DNA from: Pomacea canaliculata
Taxonomy: Eukaryota > Mollusca > Gastropoda > Architaenioglossa > Ampullariidae
DNA length: 64,000 bases
Reading direction: 5' to 3'
Assembly: GCF_003073045.1 (NCBI RefSeq)
Contig: NC_037593.1
Coordinates: forward strand, 15,756,735-15,820,734
The translations under genes and the position numbers were made by a program. Positions 29,316-42,350 of this stretch are shown piece by piece. The notes beneath the pieces are model-generated. The model worked only from the letters and a program-made list of their open reading frames with translations, was not told the DNA's origin and ran no database searches. Every line of letters starts with the position of its first letter. The stretch's first letter is position 1.

Positions 29316-30000
29316 GTAAGCAGCTGTGGAAGGATCCAAACTGTAAGCTTCATCAATCATCTGCCTGTGTGTACAAGGATATATTCATGTTTATATGTAT
29401 ATAACTTTTATATTAGGCGTTGGTCTATCACTATTTTATTAAGATAAGCGATCATTGATGTAGAAATAATCGCTTTAAATGTAGTAAAAGGTTTATGCTA
29501 TGTGTCTACCACCTTGCTACAATTCTGTGTATCTACTATTAACGATTTTCTTTGTTCTCCCCCTTGAGCCGATTGAAGTTCAGTAACATGGAGTTTGGTT
29601 TTATATATATATGCTTTCTAAATACCCGATGTTAACCAGGTGTAGAATGTCCTCGCGCGGAACGGATCAAATGGAAAGGAATGTCCCAATACTTTTGTTG
29701 TTCCATCGTTACTCTACTGCTTGTTGTCAAAGCAGTTTATAATTAGGTAATGGAAGATGAATGGTTTTCCTTTCATGCAGTTGGGCCTTTCAAGTATAGA
29801 TTTCGTTTCTTTTCATGTGGGTTTCTTCAATCTTGATTGAAAGCTTCGAAACGTCCAGTAAACGACAATGTCCATGTTGAAGTTAGAACAGCTTCTGCTA
29901 GAAACGAAACCTTTTCTAGAATATAAGCAACACTTTGGTACTCTCTGCGTCCCTTCTGACAGCTTTTCCTAGTCTCCACTTGTGTCTTTCTCTACGTGTC
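29316..30000. other. 3' flank of the K2P gene; no gene recognised
   Basis: AT-rich sequence after the TAA at 29313-29315. I found no AATAAA close by, so the end of the 3' UTR is not fixed. Confidence 0.5.
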
Positions 30001-30195
30001 CGCTGCCCAACGGTTAGCGCACGTCAGCCATACAGTGAAAATTGACTGTCCTCAGTTCAGATCTCGTCTCGGGCACACTGCTTTTTTTCTTTACTTATAG
30101 TATTTGTTTACAGAGCTGGCTGCTTTGTCGCGATATTGCCTTAGCTGATGACTCAGCGTGAAATACACGTTTCTCCTCCCTCCCCTCCTCCCACA
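30001..30195 (+). mobile_element. tRNA-derived SINE copy
   Basis: Begins CGCTGCCCAACGGTTAGCGC, which fits a tRNA A box, with a B-box-like segment (CAGTTCAGATCTCG) 35-45 bp later. It aligns end to end with the better bounded copy at 44149-44345, sharing the CATACAGTG, CTCGTCTCGGGCAC, TGTTTACAG and GTGAAA blocks and a C-rich 3' end (CTCCTCCCTCCCC). It abuts the LINE fragment that starts near 30210. No clear target duplication, so one edge may have been lost. Confidence 0.75.
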
Positions 30196-30209
30196 ATCCA
30201 CTGTCTCTC

Positions 30210-31400
30210 GCGCGCATGAAGAAGCTATACGTGGCCTTTGTGGATTTTAAATGTGCCTTTGACTAGTTTATTAATAGAAACTTACTGGGGAACTTCCTGA
30301 GGAAACAGGATTTACATAGAAAACTGTACGCGGCGTTGAGAGGAGTTCACAGTTCAGTGTGTACATGTGTCAGAGGAAAATCTGAATGTACTCATTCATT
30401 GGGATGTCGAAAAGGAGTCGAGCGAGTGTGTCTACTCAACCTTCTGATGTTCTCCATCTTTATATATATAATAAAATAAAATAAAACTCAACAGAAATCA
30501 TTACAAGAGGGAAGCAGGGCACTCAGCTGCTACTCAAGACTACAGAACCCTTCTTGTTGCTGTTTACTGATGATGTTGCATTGATCTTTCAACGGTTGCT
30601 GGACTGCAAACCATCTGGATATACTTAAGCAAGAAGCCGATAGATTAAAATTGTGAAATTCGATAAAATTAATATAACGGCTTTCAGAAAAGGTCGGCTC
30701 TCATCACGAGAACAAATCTTTTATGGAAATACAGAAGTAAAGGAGACAAACGGCTGCAAATATTTATATAAAAAAAAAACCAAACAAACATGGAAATGTC
30801 TATCTCGACTATGATGAGTTTCTTGTGATATGGAGCGAATTATGCATGTGTGTGAGTGTGTGTACGCATGCGTAAGGTTACATCTAGTGAAATTGTCAGA
30901 ACAAAGACTTTGCAGACAGGCATGTGAAAAACTTGTGCAACAAAAACGAATGTGGGAAACCCGCCTGGCATACATAAATAATTATTAGAAGAGAACTGTT
31001 CTGCTATTGTCTGGCTTCACCAAGGAGTAGGTGGGAAAAAAATGTTTATTTCACAGTTTAAAGATAGTGTTACCTGCTGATGTTAACAATCCAGACATTC
31101 ACAAATAGAAAAAAGTTAAAACACCCATGGCGATCTCTTTCTTTTAATGAAAATATGCAAACGAGAGGAATATTACCGACTGGAAGATGCATTGTCTAGA
31201 CAGAGAATAAGAACTTTAGATGTTGATGTCAATAAGAAAGGGTTTGAGCCTGATGCAATAAAACAAACAGGTTGCCCAGTCTGGAGCGAGAAAGATGTCG
31301 GTGAAGATGAACTTCACTTTATACACTCTTGTGAAGCATACACAACTGTGTTTTCTCCAAACATCTATCAAAGAGAGAAGAACAAGTACTGATTCTAAGA
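30210..31400 (+). mobile_element. Broken non-LTR retrotransposon (LINE), 5'-truncated
   Basis: The plus strand encodes pieces of a reverse transcriptase: KKLYVAFVDFKCAFD near 30220-30265 (RT block A), a CRKGVERVCLLNLLMFSIF segment near 30405-30465, a catalytic FTDDVALI (usual form FADDVVLL) near 30560-30590, and FYGNTEVK before a degraded KYLG block near 30720. The terminal part is at 31147-31392, with YRLEDALSRQRIRT and a C-terminal Cys/His element (CPVWSEKDVGEDELHFIHSC, second Cys replaced by Trp). The N-terminal endonuclease region is absent and there are several in-frame stops and shifts, so the copy is inactive. Confidence 0.85.
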
Positions 31401-31419
31401 AATGAACAAAAATAACTGT

Positions 31420-34400
31420 AGCAGAATACTTAGCTAGGGGTAGTAAAGTTAGGATTAAAAAAAAATGAATCCGTTGGACACAAATTGTGACTCACTGCAA
31501 AGTTGTGCACTTATCTAGGGTATGGTGCACGTGACAAGAAGTGAAAAATTTGGATGAAACAAGTATAGTATTATACAGGATATGTCTGCATTTTGAACAA
31601 ACAGAGCGATGTACTCTCAGAGTATAGAAGCATGATGTTCATACACACATTTTTGGTTCATAATAGTCACAGATTTATTCCTGGATTCGATCGGCACGAA
31701 AATGTTCATTCTCGTGTGTGAGTTTCTATATTCTTCTTTGCTTCGTCAATATTATGCTTGAATCTCTCCCATGTCCTAATGATAAAGTCAATGATATTTA
31801 AGGCATCAAATATCAAAGTATCGCGAGCACGCGCACGCGCACGCGCGCACACACACTTTGACTCCCAGCAATTCGCATAACAGTATGGCTGCTCACCTAT
31901 CCGCAAACTCGTATAAAAAAAAAATAAACCACAGAACTACCTCAGAAAAAAAAATAATGTAAGAAAAAACACAAACACAAAAAACCAAACAAACAAATAA
32001 ACGAATGAATGATCAAAAAACAAACAAACAAAACAAACAACAAACAAATCAATGAACAAACAAATTTCTGACCAAACAAATAAATAAAGAACAAACGAAC
32101 GAACATGAAAGTTCTGCTACCGGCACTGACTTATTCAAGTCTTTCAGGTGGCACTCCGGTCTATCGAACCCTTTACCTGATGCATGATCGATTCTGTCGT
32201 TGGCAGATCTTGGTGGGTCAATCCTCTTTCTGAGCAGCGAGGGCTGGCAGCCCTCATCGATACTAACACAGCAACTTCGTCATGGCTCGACGAACAGCCA
32301 CCTACACGGCTGAATAACCACAAACGACCCCCTGTGGAGGGTTGCCAGGTGTATGAGGGAGGAAACTAAACAAAGAAACGGTTCAATAGGCGACTGGATC
32401 AAAACTCGATCTACTCTCGGAAGAAGAGATATCTTTCGTGTATGCATGACAGAATGAACAGTAAATGAAATGTTACTGCCATCATAGTCTTTCTCAATAT
32501 CCACATATTTTTATTTATTTATTCGTTGTTCTTTTTTAAACAACACCATCAAACTGAAAGTAAATGTTTGGTGAAAATTTTATTTTATATTTTAATTTTT
32601 CTGTTATTTGTTCCTAATGGGCTGGTAAGTATTAATGTCTTATAAATAGGGCAAAATCTTTTAAAACAGACACCTTGTCGTAAACCTTGGGGAATGGATA
32701 GGCTCGGGCTTTTAGTTGAAGAGAGGAGTTGACATCTGTGTACAGCATCTCCTACATTAGAGGATATACCCTTCAGTTTGAGTAACGAGCGCAGTTATTG
32801 TAAGAACAATAATATTTCCGACTAATGTAGTGCTTAAGAAACACAAATCAGGGTTTACGTGGACAAGTAGACAAGATAAATACATACTAAGCTCAAGGGT
32901 TTGGCCACTCATGTGTATTCATTGCAGCAGCCACGTCAAACATCGCCAGCGACGCGCCATGAGCACTTCCGGAGGCCGCGGACAAGAAGGATGCACGGCA
33001 TCAGCAGCGCCACGTTTTATCACTCGACACCGCTCGACATATCCGGTTTCAAACCTCGGCGCCAGATCAGCTGGTTGCAGCTTTCTGCCATCCTTGTTGT
33101 GTTAGGAAATGCAGCTTACCGACTTAGAAAGTGTTGACGTTGCAGTGAAGTTTACGCATGCGCGAAGTTTAATACGATTTACATGGAAACGTTAATATGT
33201 CAGATGACTGGTCTCTGTTGTTTCCCAGGACACGAAGCCAGCGAGGGGAGTGCTGTCCAGTAAAAAGGTTTGTGCTCGAGACTTACCCCATCTACTTTCT
33301 AACAGGGTTTTATTTTTAATGATAATTTGACATAATTCAGGTCACGTGAGTCGAACAAGAAGAGTAAGAACAAAGAGAGAGGGTGAGAGAGAATTTCAAT
33401 CTTTTTGCTTTTTTACTAGGAATATTTTGTAAACTGTTTGCAACGACCAATACAACCATACAGCCCTCGTGCCATGAATGTCATGAATACACTTACATGA
33501 TAACAGCTTTGCCGTTGGCTTGACATCAAGTGTCGTGCCTCGTGTTGACAGGCCTGTAGGCGTGAATATCGAGGACGGACTTTTATGCAACCCTTAGAAA
33601 ACAAAATTAAGCTTAGCCTAGTGAATTTAGAAAAGGACCCTTTCGTGCTCACAATGAGGCATCTGTTCATTCAAGATACTTAAGGGTGTATAAAGGTGTC
33701 GTGTCTCGGTGCTCATTGTTCTCACATAAAAAATACTTTTGAAACGAGAAATACAAATCGTTCTTCACGACTGTGGGTAGTGTCATGCACGGAGCTTTTT
33801 GTGGGCGATTTTTAAATTATTTACTTCGGGCGAGTGAAGGTAGAAGTACCCGCGGTGCATACTTTAAGAACGACCGACCAGTCGTCCCTGATTGCTATCC
33901 TGACCTGGGTGGCACGTTGCTAAGAGTGTAAAAGCTGGGAGGAAAAATAAAACTGGTGCAAGGTAGTAAAGCGAACCTTGTACCCTCAGCTCAGTGACAG
34001 GACAGCAGTGGTCAAGGATCATGTTTACTGGTGCATTGAACATTGATGGCGACCCTGTGAGACTTACAGACTTCCCAAACATCCATGACAAGTGTAACCA
34101 AGCCTGACCATGCAGGCAATCACAATATATATCATCTAGTGCTAACTGATCCTACTACTGTCAGGCTTGTGATTGACACAACAAACTACACCACATTAAT
34201 TATACATGATAGATAAACATCAAGCAATTTCGTTCCGTGACTTCCTAATGGACTCTGTGCTGTTGGGAGTGATGGAAGAGTGGAAGAGATTTGAAAACTA
34301 CAGTTTGCTTTCTTGGGATTGGGAGTATTTCAATCGCGGGTACAAATATACATAATGAATGAAGTAAATAAAAAGAATCGATTATCTCCCCTCCATGAAT

Positions 34401-36830
34401 AATTTGTTGAATAAACAAATTCGCAGAAATCGGTTCCTAATAGGAATGGGGAGTTTGAATCCACGCACAGCGCAAAATTATGAAAGAAGTGTAAATGGAA
34501 GTAATTTCCTGGAAATCACTTTCTGCTCCGGTTGTTGATGTTGCTTTTAAGTAATAAAGTTTTGGATTGTATCCATTACACATACACACAGCATGCACAT
34601 ACCTGCAAGCACAAACCTTATCTGTAAGATAGGAAAAGAAAATAATGTAAGATACAAGTTTTAAAAAAATATCTTCCCACTTTGTTAGTCATGCGCTGCT
34701 ATTCTATTGCAAATAAACAATTTTTTTTAATCGGAATGGAAAGGCGGTTTGTTCGGCAGAATGAAAGAGTATTAGTCAGCTGCTTTAGATATTATTCTCT
34801 AGCCCAACACAGGTGTGGCTTTCTTTCCTTGCGAATAGTTGAATTCTTTTCTTTGCAAACCGGGATTTGAAAAAATCAGAGACGTGGTTCATGCTTACTG
34901 GTTCTCGTGCAGGTTTTTCTTGTTTGTTTGGATGGTGGAGATTTGAATTGGTGGACATGGCCTTTCGTTTTTATATCACCACTGCGTTTGTTAAAACACC
35001 ACAGGCTGTCACAGCTTCAAACCTATTTTCTCATAACCTGTCTTTTCCCGTCAGCATTAGGAAAACTTTTTGAAGTGAATTCATAACTCCCACCCGTGGT
35101 TTGGAGCAGACTAACATGTTCTACTGGTTGTTGTTTTGTAGTCGATGGCAGAAATGGTGTGGGGAAGGTTTTGAGGCCTATTTATACTTGTTGAGGCATA
35201 TTTTCCTACTGGTACCCCACCTTTAAGTCCCCCTCACATAACTTCTTCCTGCAGTTTAGAGTTTTGATCAACATCTGGACTCCTGTACACTCATGACATG
35301 CTTGACTTGAAGAGGTCACGTGTCTTTGTCGCTAACATGGCGTCAACATGTCTGTCAGTTAGTTTAGTCGTTGTTGGTCCTTTGAGAACCCTAGGGCCGC
35401 AACAACACCTCGCCTGCGGACCGTCAGTAGGGCCCATGTGGTTCCGATGTCCTTTGCCTCGCTCTCTACTGCTTTGGTCCCTCAACTCTCCTCTTGCCCT
35501 GAGGGTTCCGGGCAAGTGTCTGTCCTGTCCAGCCACATTTGCACTTTCTACACATCTATCAACTAAACATTAATCGGACAATACCTAGCTTCCAATGAAG
35601 TACTCTCGTACTTGTATTTTCTGAACAGGAAGTGGCAAGGCAAAAATGTGACGACCGTTAGGACTGTCAGGGAAGTGGGGAAAGTGGAGACTGACGTTTC
35701 CTGATTGTTTGCCATTATTCTTGTTAAATTTGTCCTTCCTGCTGTTCGAAACTGAGTGTAGTAATGGAGACCCGATCTGATACAAATCTTTGCCCTGTCG
35801 ACATTAACTTTAAACCCCTAGGGTGAGCTGAGCAACATGTTTGTAAACTTTACAATTGTTCTGATGAACCAAATTTAGAAACTCTTTTTTGAAGCACTAG
35901 CTCTGTGTCATTGAGATGCTGACGGGTTGTGAAACCCTGGGTTAATCAGTTTTATCTTATTTAAAACATAAACAGGTTGTCTTGTGCACTGTTTCTATAA
36001 AGCTGATTATTTAAATAAATTCATGGCTTAAAAGTTAGAAACATGTTCACAACTGGCTTTAAAAAATCTTTTGATTATAAATGGAAAAAGATGAAGAGTC
36101 GTGCACGATTGAGATAAGAATGCTGGAAATTTGTATTTGTGAACTTTTTGTTTGGTCACTAAGTGGGACGACATCGGGACTTGTTGAACATATTAATTGC
36201 CCCTCTACTTTCTTGATAAGAAATAGTCTGGATTGTAGGCAGTAAGAGGTGGCACTTGTTACCTGTGTTATACCTCGAGACGCAGGTATTGTGGGGCTGC
36301 TATGGACTTTATCTGCAGGAAGCTCTTGATGGTGGGTTATAAATTCTCCATGAATCAAGCGCTGTTTACAGCAAGATAATGACCCTTGCGTGTCTAGTAA
36401 TCGTTCTGTTTTTAGCTTCAGTTTGAGAATAATGTTCACATAAAGCATTACCTATCCCTTCTCACACAGCCACACAATACATTCTTTGTCGTCATGCTCA
36501 TGAACAGTTCCACGTATGATTGGGTCTGTGTGTATGTGTGTGTGTGTATGCGCCCGCCTTGAAATAATAACAATATTATGAAATACTATTCATATTATTA
36601 ATGAATGTGACAGTTATCTAGAACTGTTAACATTCACTCAGTTGTCGTCGTTCACAGCTTGGACTGTCGTGTAAGATGTTCATGGAACCCCGCCCTTTGC
36701 TTTCTGCAACTCAATGTGAAATTCTTTCAGATCCCGCATTATTTCTTGGATATAGATGATAAGAGACTATTTAACGACCCACAAAAGCCCATATTTTTCA
36801 TATTAACTGCTTCATTTTGAGATATTATTT
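31420..36830. other. No gene recognised; A/C-rich low-complexity tract and possible old retroposon pieces
   Basis: Contains an AAACAAAC-type tract at about 31915-32100 and a (GCGCAC)n patch near 31830-31852. A tRNA-like B-box segment may exist near 33880-33905 (CCCTGATTGCTATCCTGACC), perhaps the remains of another SINE, but it is not certain. The GC-richer stretch 35290-35560 has open frames on both strands with no family I can identify. Confidence 0.45.
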
Positions 36831-36849
36831 TAAACCTCTGATCTGCCTG

Positions 36850-37185
36850 ACGCAGACTACGACCCTCAGGTCTCGGTAGCTTACACACTGAGGTCGTAGG
36901 TCAGCTCAGGTTGACCGACCTGCACGCACGCAGGCCCCACCTTGCAAAGTATGAGGTCTTCCTTGGGTCATGCGTTGATATTTATCATTCGGCAAAATCT
37001 GCCAAAGGGCGATTCTCTCCAGTTACATAAAGTACATTTGGCAACCAAATGAAAAACAACTAAAAGTCGATGTTGACTACCGGCCCTGTGGCCGCACCCA
37101 CATGAGAACACGACTCTGGCACTGAAAGTGGGTTGTCATAATAATAATAATAATAACAATATTAATAATAATAATAATAAAAAAT
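36850..37185. repeat. Imperfect hairpin followed by sequence ending in an (ATA)n tail; possible retroposon
   Basis: Arms GACTACGACCCTCAG (36855-36869) and CTGAGGTCGTAGGTC (36888-36902) form an imperfect hairpin. About 230 bp later the sequence ends GTGGGTTGTC and runs into ATAATAATA at 37138-37182. A unique body followed by a trinucleotide tail is common in SINE and LINE 3' ends, but I cannot show a target duplication. Confidence 0.35.
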
Positions 37186-37189
37186 GCTT

Positions 37190-39700
37190 TAACACACTTC
37201 TGAACCAATACTGTTACCTAGAGCAATAATAAATTATCTTAGTACTTATGTACAAAATCAATTTTTACCGGTGCACTCTGGTAGGTCTTTAATACGATAT
37301 AATCGGCTAAAAGGAGAGAAAGAACAAAAATTGTTTGCTGTCATGCGTTAATTGTACAGCTAATGATAAGACAAGTAGTTTGCTGTTGGGTTGGGCTGCG
37401 TGATACTTCGTGTTACACAAGACTAAGGTTGGTTTGCGTGTGAGGACTTAAGCCAAGAATTTTAGCTCAACTTTAAAAAAAATTTTTGTTGTTGATTAAA
37501 TCGTTCTAAAGCCAGCAAAAAACTTTGGCAGACTCTATAACATTCAATTAATTCAATAATAAAAAAAGCTTTTTTTTTAACAAGATCTTTAAAAGCTTTT
37601 ACAGCTACAGTTGGAGTTCGCTCAGAGTGCGGCGAAATAAAAGAGAAGCTGTTGACATCCGGCTGTCGCCATCACATTATACGATCACCTTACAAACTCA
37701 AACTGCAGTCCACCCCAAGTAGAGCAGCACCTGACATCGGTGACGTGTTTGTCTGCGTGTGTGCGTGCTAGTGTGATGTGGAAGAGTCATAACCAAAAGC
37801 TTGAATGGTTGTTACAGCTCGGCAAGAGGGCCAATAAAAAGGTTTCCTCTCATCCGGCCGCCAATAAACCGGTCCTCGGGTTCCTTTCACACGGAATTAT
37901 TCCATCCAGCCGACATCGAGCGTGCCTCGCTACGAGCACAGGAAAAAACAACAGACTTCGCACTAAATTCGAACAGGTCAGCCCATTGCAGGAGAACACC
38001 TGGTCCTTTGTTTATTTTTGAAACAAAGACAACTCCCTTCCTTAACCTGGAAAAAGCTAATCTTCGATCTACCAATAAACAGTCGTCTGGAGGTACAACC
38101 AGTCGACCAGGTACAACAATACGGAATATTTCATGAAACTACTTCGCAACCTTAACCACCTTGACACTGCTTGCTTCACTGATGTGTCGGCCTACCCACC
38201 AATCGCTCAGGTTTCCAGGTGTGTGTGACATCAGCTAAAGTGCGAGGGTTCGTTCATCTGGAGCACCTTCCTTGTGTTGTTTGCTTCTTTCGAAGGAGAG
38301 ACGAAGCGCCTGTGGACAGCAAGGACCCAACAACACCCGTCTGAGCCTGATTCTTCCGCCGATAGTGTCTGTGTGAGGTGAGGCAAGAGCGGGTGGTTGT
38401 TATGACAGCGTTACAGCCTAGTCACACCCGTTTGTAATGGCGCTGTGATGAAGCGGGTATAGGCAGACCACGCTTCTCCTTCACTATCAAGCTCTGAAGT
38501 GACAGGCAAGTATTTCATCTCATTTATATTCTTGTGATTTACTATTTTCTATTCTATTTATTGTCTTTAAGATCTTAATTTCGAAAACGGACAACCGGTT
38601 AAGTGACGAACATTGAGACTATTACTACACACGGTTTCTATGTGTATAGCTCGAGGGGTAGAGCACAGGAATCCTTGAGGTTGGGTGAAGAGGCAAACAC
38701 TGTAGTAAAGCCGGTTATGTAGGTCAGCCATCTCGCTACTGGATGCAGGTAGTCATGACTCACCTGTAACTGCGTCCTGATTTATAAAAATACTACTGTG
38801 AGTAGTTCGTCAGATTGTTACTGACTTTTAGTTATTATTTAGCTATTTTTGAGAATTTTCTTCTAAAGAACTGTAGCTACTATTTTAAGGAGACAACTGC
38901 TGCATTTAAAATGGGAATTTATTAAGAGTTGATGCATATTTCCTACATGACATCGTGTACATGTACCCACCTACCCACCATGAAGTCAGTTGACTGGGAT
39001 CGCAGGTTATTAAGTTGTACTCGTCTGTACTTGCCCTGTGAGACCAAGCGTGACAAAGACAGTTTGTTTTGTGCCAAAGAATGTGTTCTTTCAGAACTAC
39101 AGGTAAATCCTGTACCCTCGGGAATAGTCTTCAAGAGAATCGTGTTTCAACTTCTTTGTTTTCCTCTACAGGGATTTAAATAAGAACTGTGTAGTGTGCG
39201 TGCAAGGGTGATCAAGTATACTAGTATGTAACGGACACGTACACAGGATAGGTACAGGCTGGCGGTGGGGGGTAATTACTGACCGGGTGACGACCCCGTG
39301 ACCTAAGGAGAGTGGGGGGAGGGTCGAGTAGCAACTGGATGTAGGTGCGCAGGTGTGTTTGGAGGGAAGGGGGGCGTGAAGGTCGGGTGAAGAGGCGAGT
39401 GGTCAGAGAGGGAGGGGACAGTACAGAGGTGGGAGTACCTTTCATGGAGAGTGCGAGTGTGTGGTGTAGAGGTTTCGCCATAGCCTATCGACTGTCTTTG
39501 GAGTAAAACTATTCAGAACCCACGAAAGTTTTGTGTTTTCTTGTGGAAAGATTGGGAGATCGACCGCATCTATCCTGCTACTCAAGTATGGATTCAATTT
39601 CATTCATATATATAAAATAGGAAATTTTGCTAACTAGATTTATGAGTGCCTGTGTGTGAGTGTTCTAAGTGATAAATTTATTTCAGAAAGCTGTAGTTGA
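37190..39700. other. 5' flank of the GT7 gene; no gene recognised
   Basis: No supportable coding exon. A TAGCTCGAGGGGTAGAGC segment near 38647 resembles a tRNA A box but has no matching B box. Leader exons of the downstream GT7 gene could lie here and cannot be resolved from sequence. Confidence 0.4.
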
Positions 39701-42284
39701 TTTTAAGCATGGTCTGTGTGTACTCCCTGTCCAGCCTACCCAGCATGCCCAGCTATGGCGATTCCCTGTGGCGGAGGAGAACAAGGTTGTGGCCGACCAA
39801 GTTGCAACGCTACGTCCGCACACGTCGCTGTCGCATGCTGCTGCTGTCTGCCGTGTTGCTGCTGTACTTGTTGCCGCTGTCTGTACGCACCATCAGTCAT
39901 GTTGCCAGGGTAGGTCACCCATGTAACTCCACCCTATGTCAGCACGCCCACCCCTGGGGGGGGAGGAGGGGAGGGAATCAGGATGTTCAGAGTCCGGGTA
40001 TTGTACCCACGCACGGCCGGGGTCTAACTTTCCGCTGTATATATTTTAAATATGACAGGCAAGTATTGCTAGTTTAAAACATGCGACATTCACATGGATT
40101 TTTAACTCTCTTATATTTGCGTCTCAAGGAAAGCAATTTAGCTCCGGGTACTCAGGCCTTAAACAAGATTTCCTCACTATGAGGAAAGTGAAATGAAACT
40201 TTAAAACTTTTAAATCCAGGTTTAAGTGGATTTGTCTTACATCATTTCACACTTGTTTCTTACTTTTTTTTTTCTCGGTCCTTCACCTACTCAAGTTTTA
40301 CGACTGCCTTCGAATGTCGCAATCTGTTTACGAAAAAATTCCCCTTTTTCCTCATCCTCATTCCTTGCCCCAAGCCCTTCCCTCTTCTCAATGAGCTCCC
40401 AGGCTTAAATAAATCCAGAGACATAACTCATAAAGTGTGGGGTCGACAGGGGAGTGAAGTGCTGCTGTTTGTTTTGGGGGGAATAACACTGATCAGCATT
40501 GTTTCTAAGTAAACAAATCGATGCTGCCATGTATCGATCAAAGACTTCGACCGGTTCAAGCATGTTTCTGTTTCAGGTGTGCTTGTAGAGTTTGGGAAGT
40601 GTGGTCAATTATGTTAATGAAATTTAGGTGACTTTTACCTGTGCCGGTGTGTAGGTGGGTGGGTAGGTGGGTCGGGTAGGTATACAGTTAGTGTTAAGAG
40701 AGAGGGGTGGTGCGAGATATAATAAGGGTGCTGGTGGGGGGTATGTTTACAAATATTCATGTGTATAAATATGTGTGTATGAGGGTAAGCATTTGAGTAA
40801 AGCATATTAGCTAGTCTTTATGTGTGTGAGTGCACAGGTGTGATCTATATTTACCTTAGAGGATTTATAGTAATTACATCAAAGCCTTTATATTCTAACA
40901 ATTAAAATGTTGTTGAGCTTGTCTTCTTTCTTATATGCGAAATATTTACTAAAAGTAATTTTAAAAAATAGAGACAAGTTATTTTCCCTTTGAAACAAAG
41001 AGTTCTGCTTGCTGAGGGTGTTACAACATGACTACTAGACATCATGTATGTCCTCCAAGACCGCGTGTCAGTGGAAGCTCACAACATTTATAAACTAGGG
41101 GTCCACATAGAAATACACTTCAAAAGCTGCAGTCTTGAGAGACCCTTTGACATTATACAATGTACTTTATCATGCGTGTCCAGTGTCTGAGCGCGTGTCT
41201 GCTTATATAAAGAGCTTTTTGTTGGTGGGCTGGTAGGTGGGTTTTTTAAATTTTTTTTTTTCGGCATGGTTCACAACCTGTTCTGACAGTCGACCCGCCT
41301 TTAATCTTTTCCGGTCTGAATAGCACATCAGGTGGTGCCCACCTTTGCCACAAGTACTGATTGCGAAAGATTTATTTATTTATTTTTTTTTTTTGGACTG
41401 GCAATGGCGTTATTAGCATCATTAAGACTGCGTCTGTATACACAGGTGTCTCGACACAAATCTCACCGTAACTTGTGTTCCAGAAAATGTTTGTTCTGTT
41501 TCATTGTCCTTAACTAACGTGGCTGCGATCAAACAAGTGTGGAAGTTAAAAGAAGTAGAACAATATAAGAATGTTAGGTCCTACCGTTTCAAAATACATT
41601 CCTGCAAATTGTAGTTCATTGTTTATTATTGCAATTCCAAATTAAAGAAGAGCACGAGCGAAAAAAACAGTGCACACACACACACTCTGATATTTTATGA
41701 CATTATATAATTTAATATAATGTTCAATGGAATATCATAAAATCCTAGATACACTATGTAGGTGAAGTTTATTAATCTATGTTCATTTCATCGCTGTAAA
41801 AACCTAGGATAAAATATTGAAGATGATAATTTGTGACTTTTCAGACCATCGTCATTTCCTGTGAAAGCGATGGCAAGTCTCTGAGCTTCAGACGATCTCT
41901 GCAGTTTGTCGACAGGGAATTCGAGACCAGACCAAAGCCTTCGTGCCTCATGGAATCATCCTCATTAATGGGTAATTAGCTAATAGTTCCGGTATTTAAT
42001 CAGAACATTTTATGGGCCACTCAGACCCGTGGTAATGACCCTTTCATTCCGTGACATTATTTTTTTTCTCTCTCTATCTGTCCATATGTCCTCTTCTCAT
42101 CAAATGTGTTTCTCTATCACTCCTGCAATTTATATATTTTTTCTCATCTATTTATTTCTTTATTTTGCTGTCTGAACTTTCCACATTGTTGTAAATAGTA
42201 GGTTCTTGCTTCTCTCAGGCTCAGTATGTCTCTAGGCATTATGGCTGTTGTGAAGCAGGCGTGACTACACGTAATGAACTAAGA

Positions 42285-42350
42285 GCGGCTTACCTGGCTG
42301 TGCACCTGCCTCCTGGCTGTTCGCATATTCGATTCTGGGCCTTTAATGCT
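42285..42350 (+). mobile_element. Possible tRNA-derived SINE head in GT7 intron 2
   Basis: CTGTGCACCTGCCTCCTGG followed by CGCATATTCGATTCTGGGCC resembles spaced A and B boxes of a tRNA-like promoter. No body or target duplication can be defined, so this is tentative. Confidence 0.25.

Noticed and set aside
33864-34091. Minus-strand frame containing a GQDSNQG string typical of translated SINE/tRNA-like repeats
   Set aside because: Only a short B-box-like segment supports it; no A box, body or target duplication.
35290-35573. GC-richer region with 80-91 codon frames on both strands
   Set aside because: Both frames look like mutual shadows; an old LINE end is possible but I could not match a motif.
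38640-38700. tRNA-like A box (TAGCTCGAGGGGTAGAGC)
   Set aside because: No B box at a suitable distance and no cloverleaf pairing that I could see.
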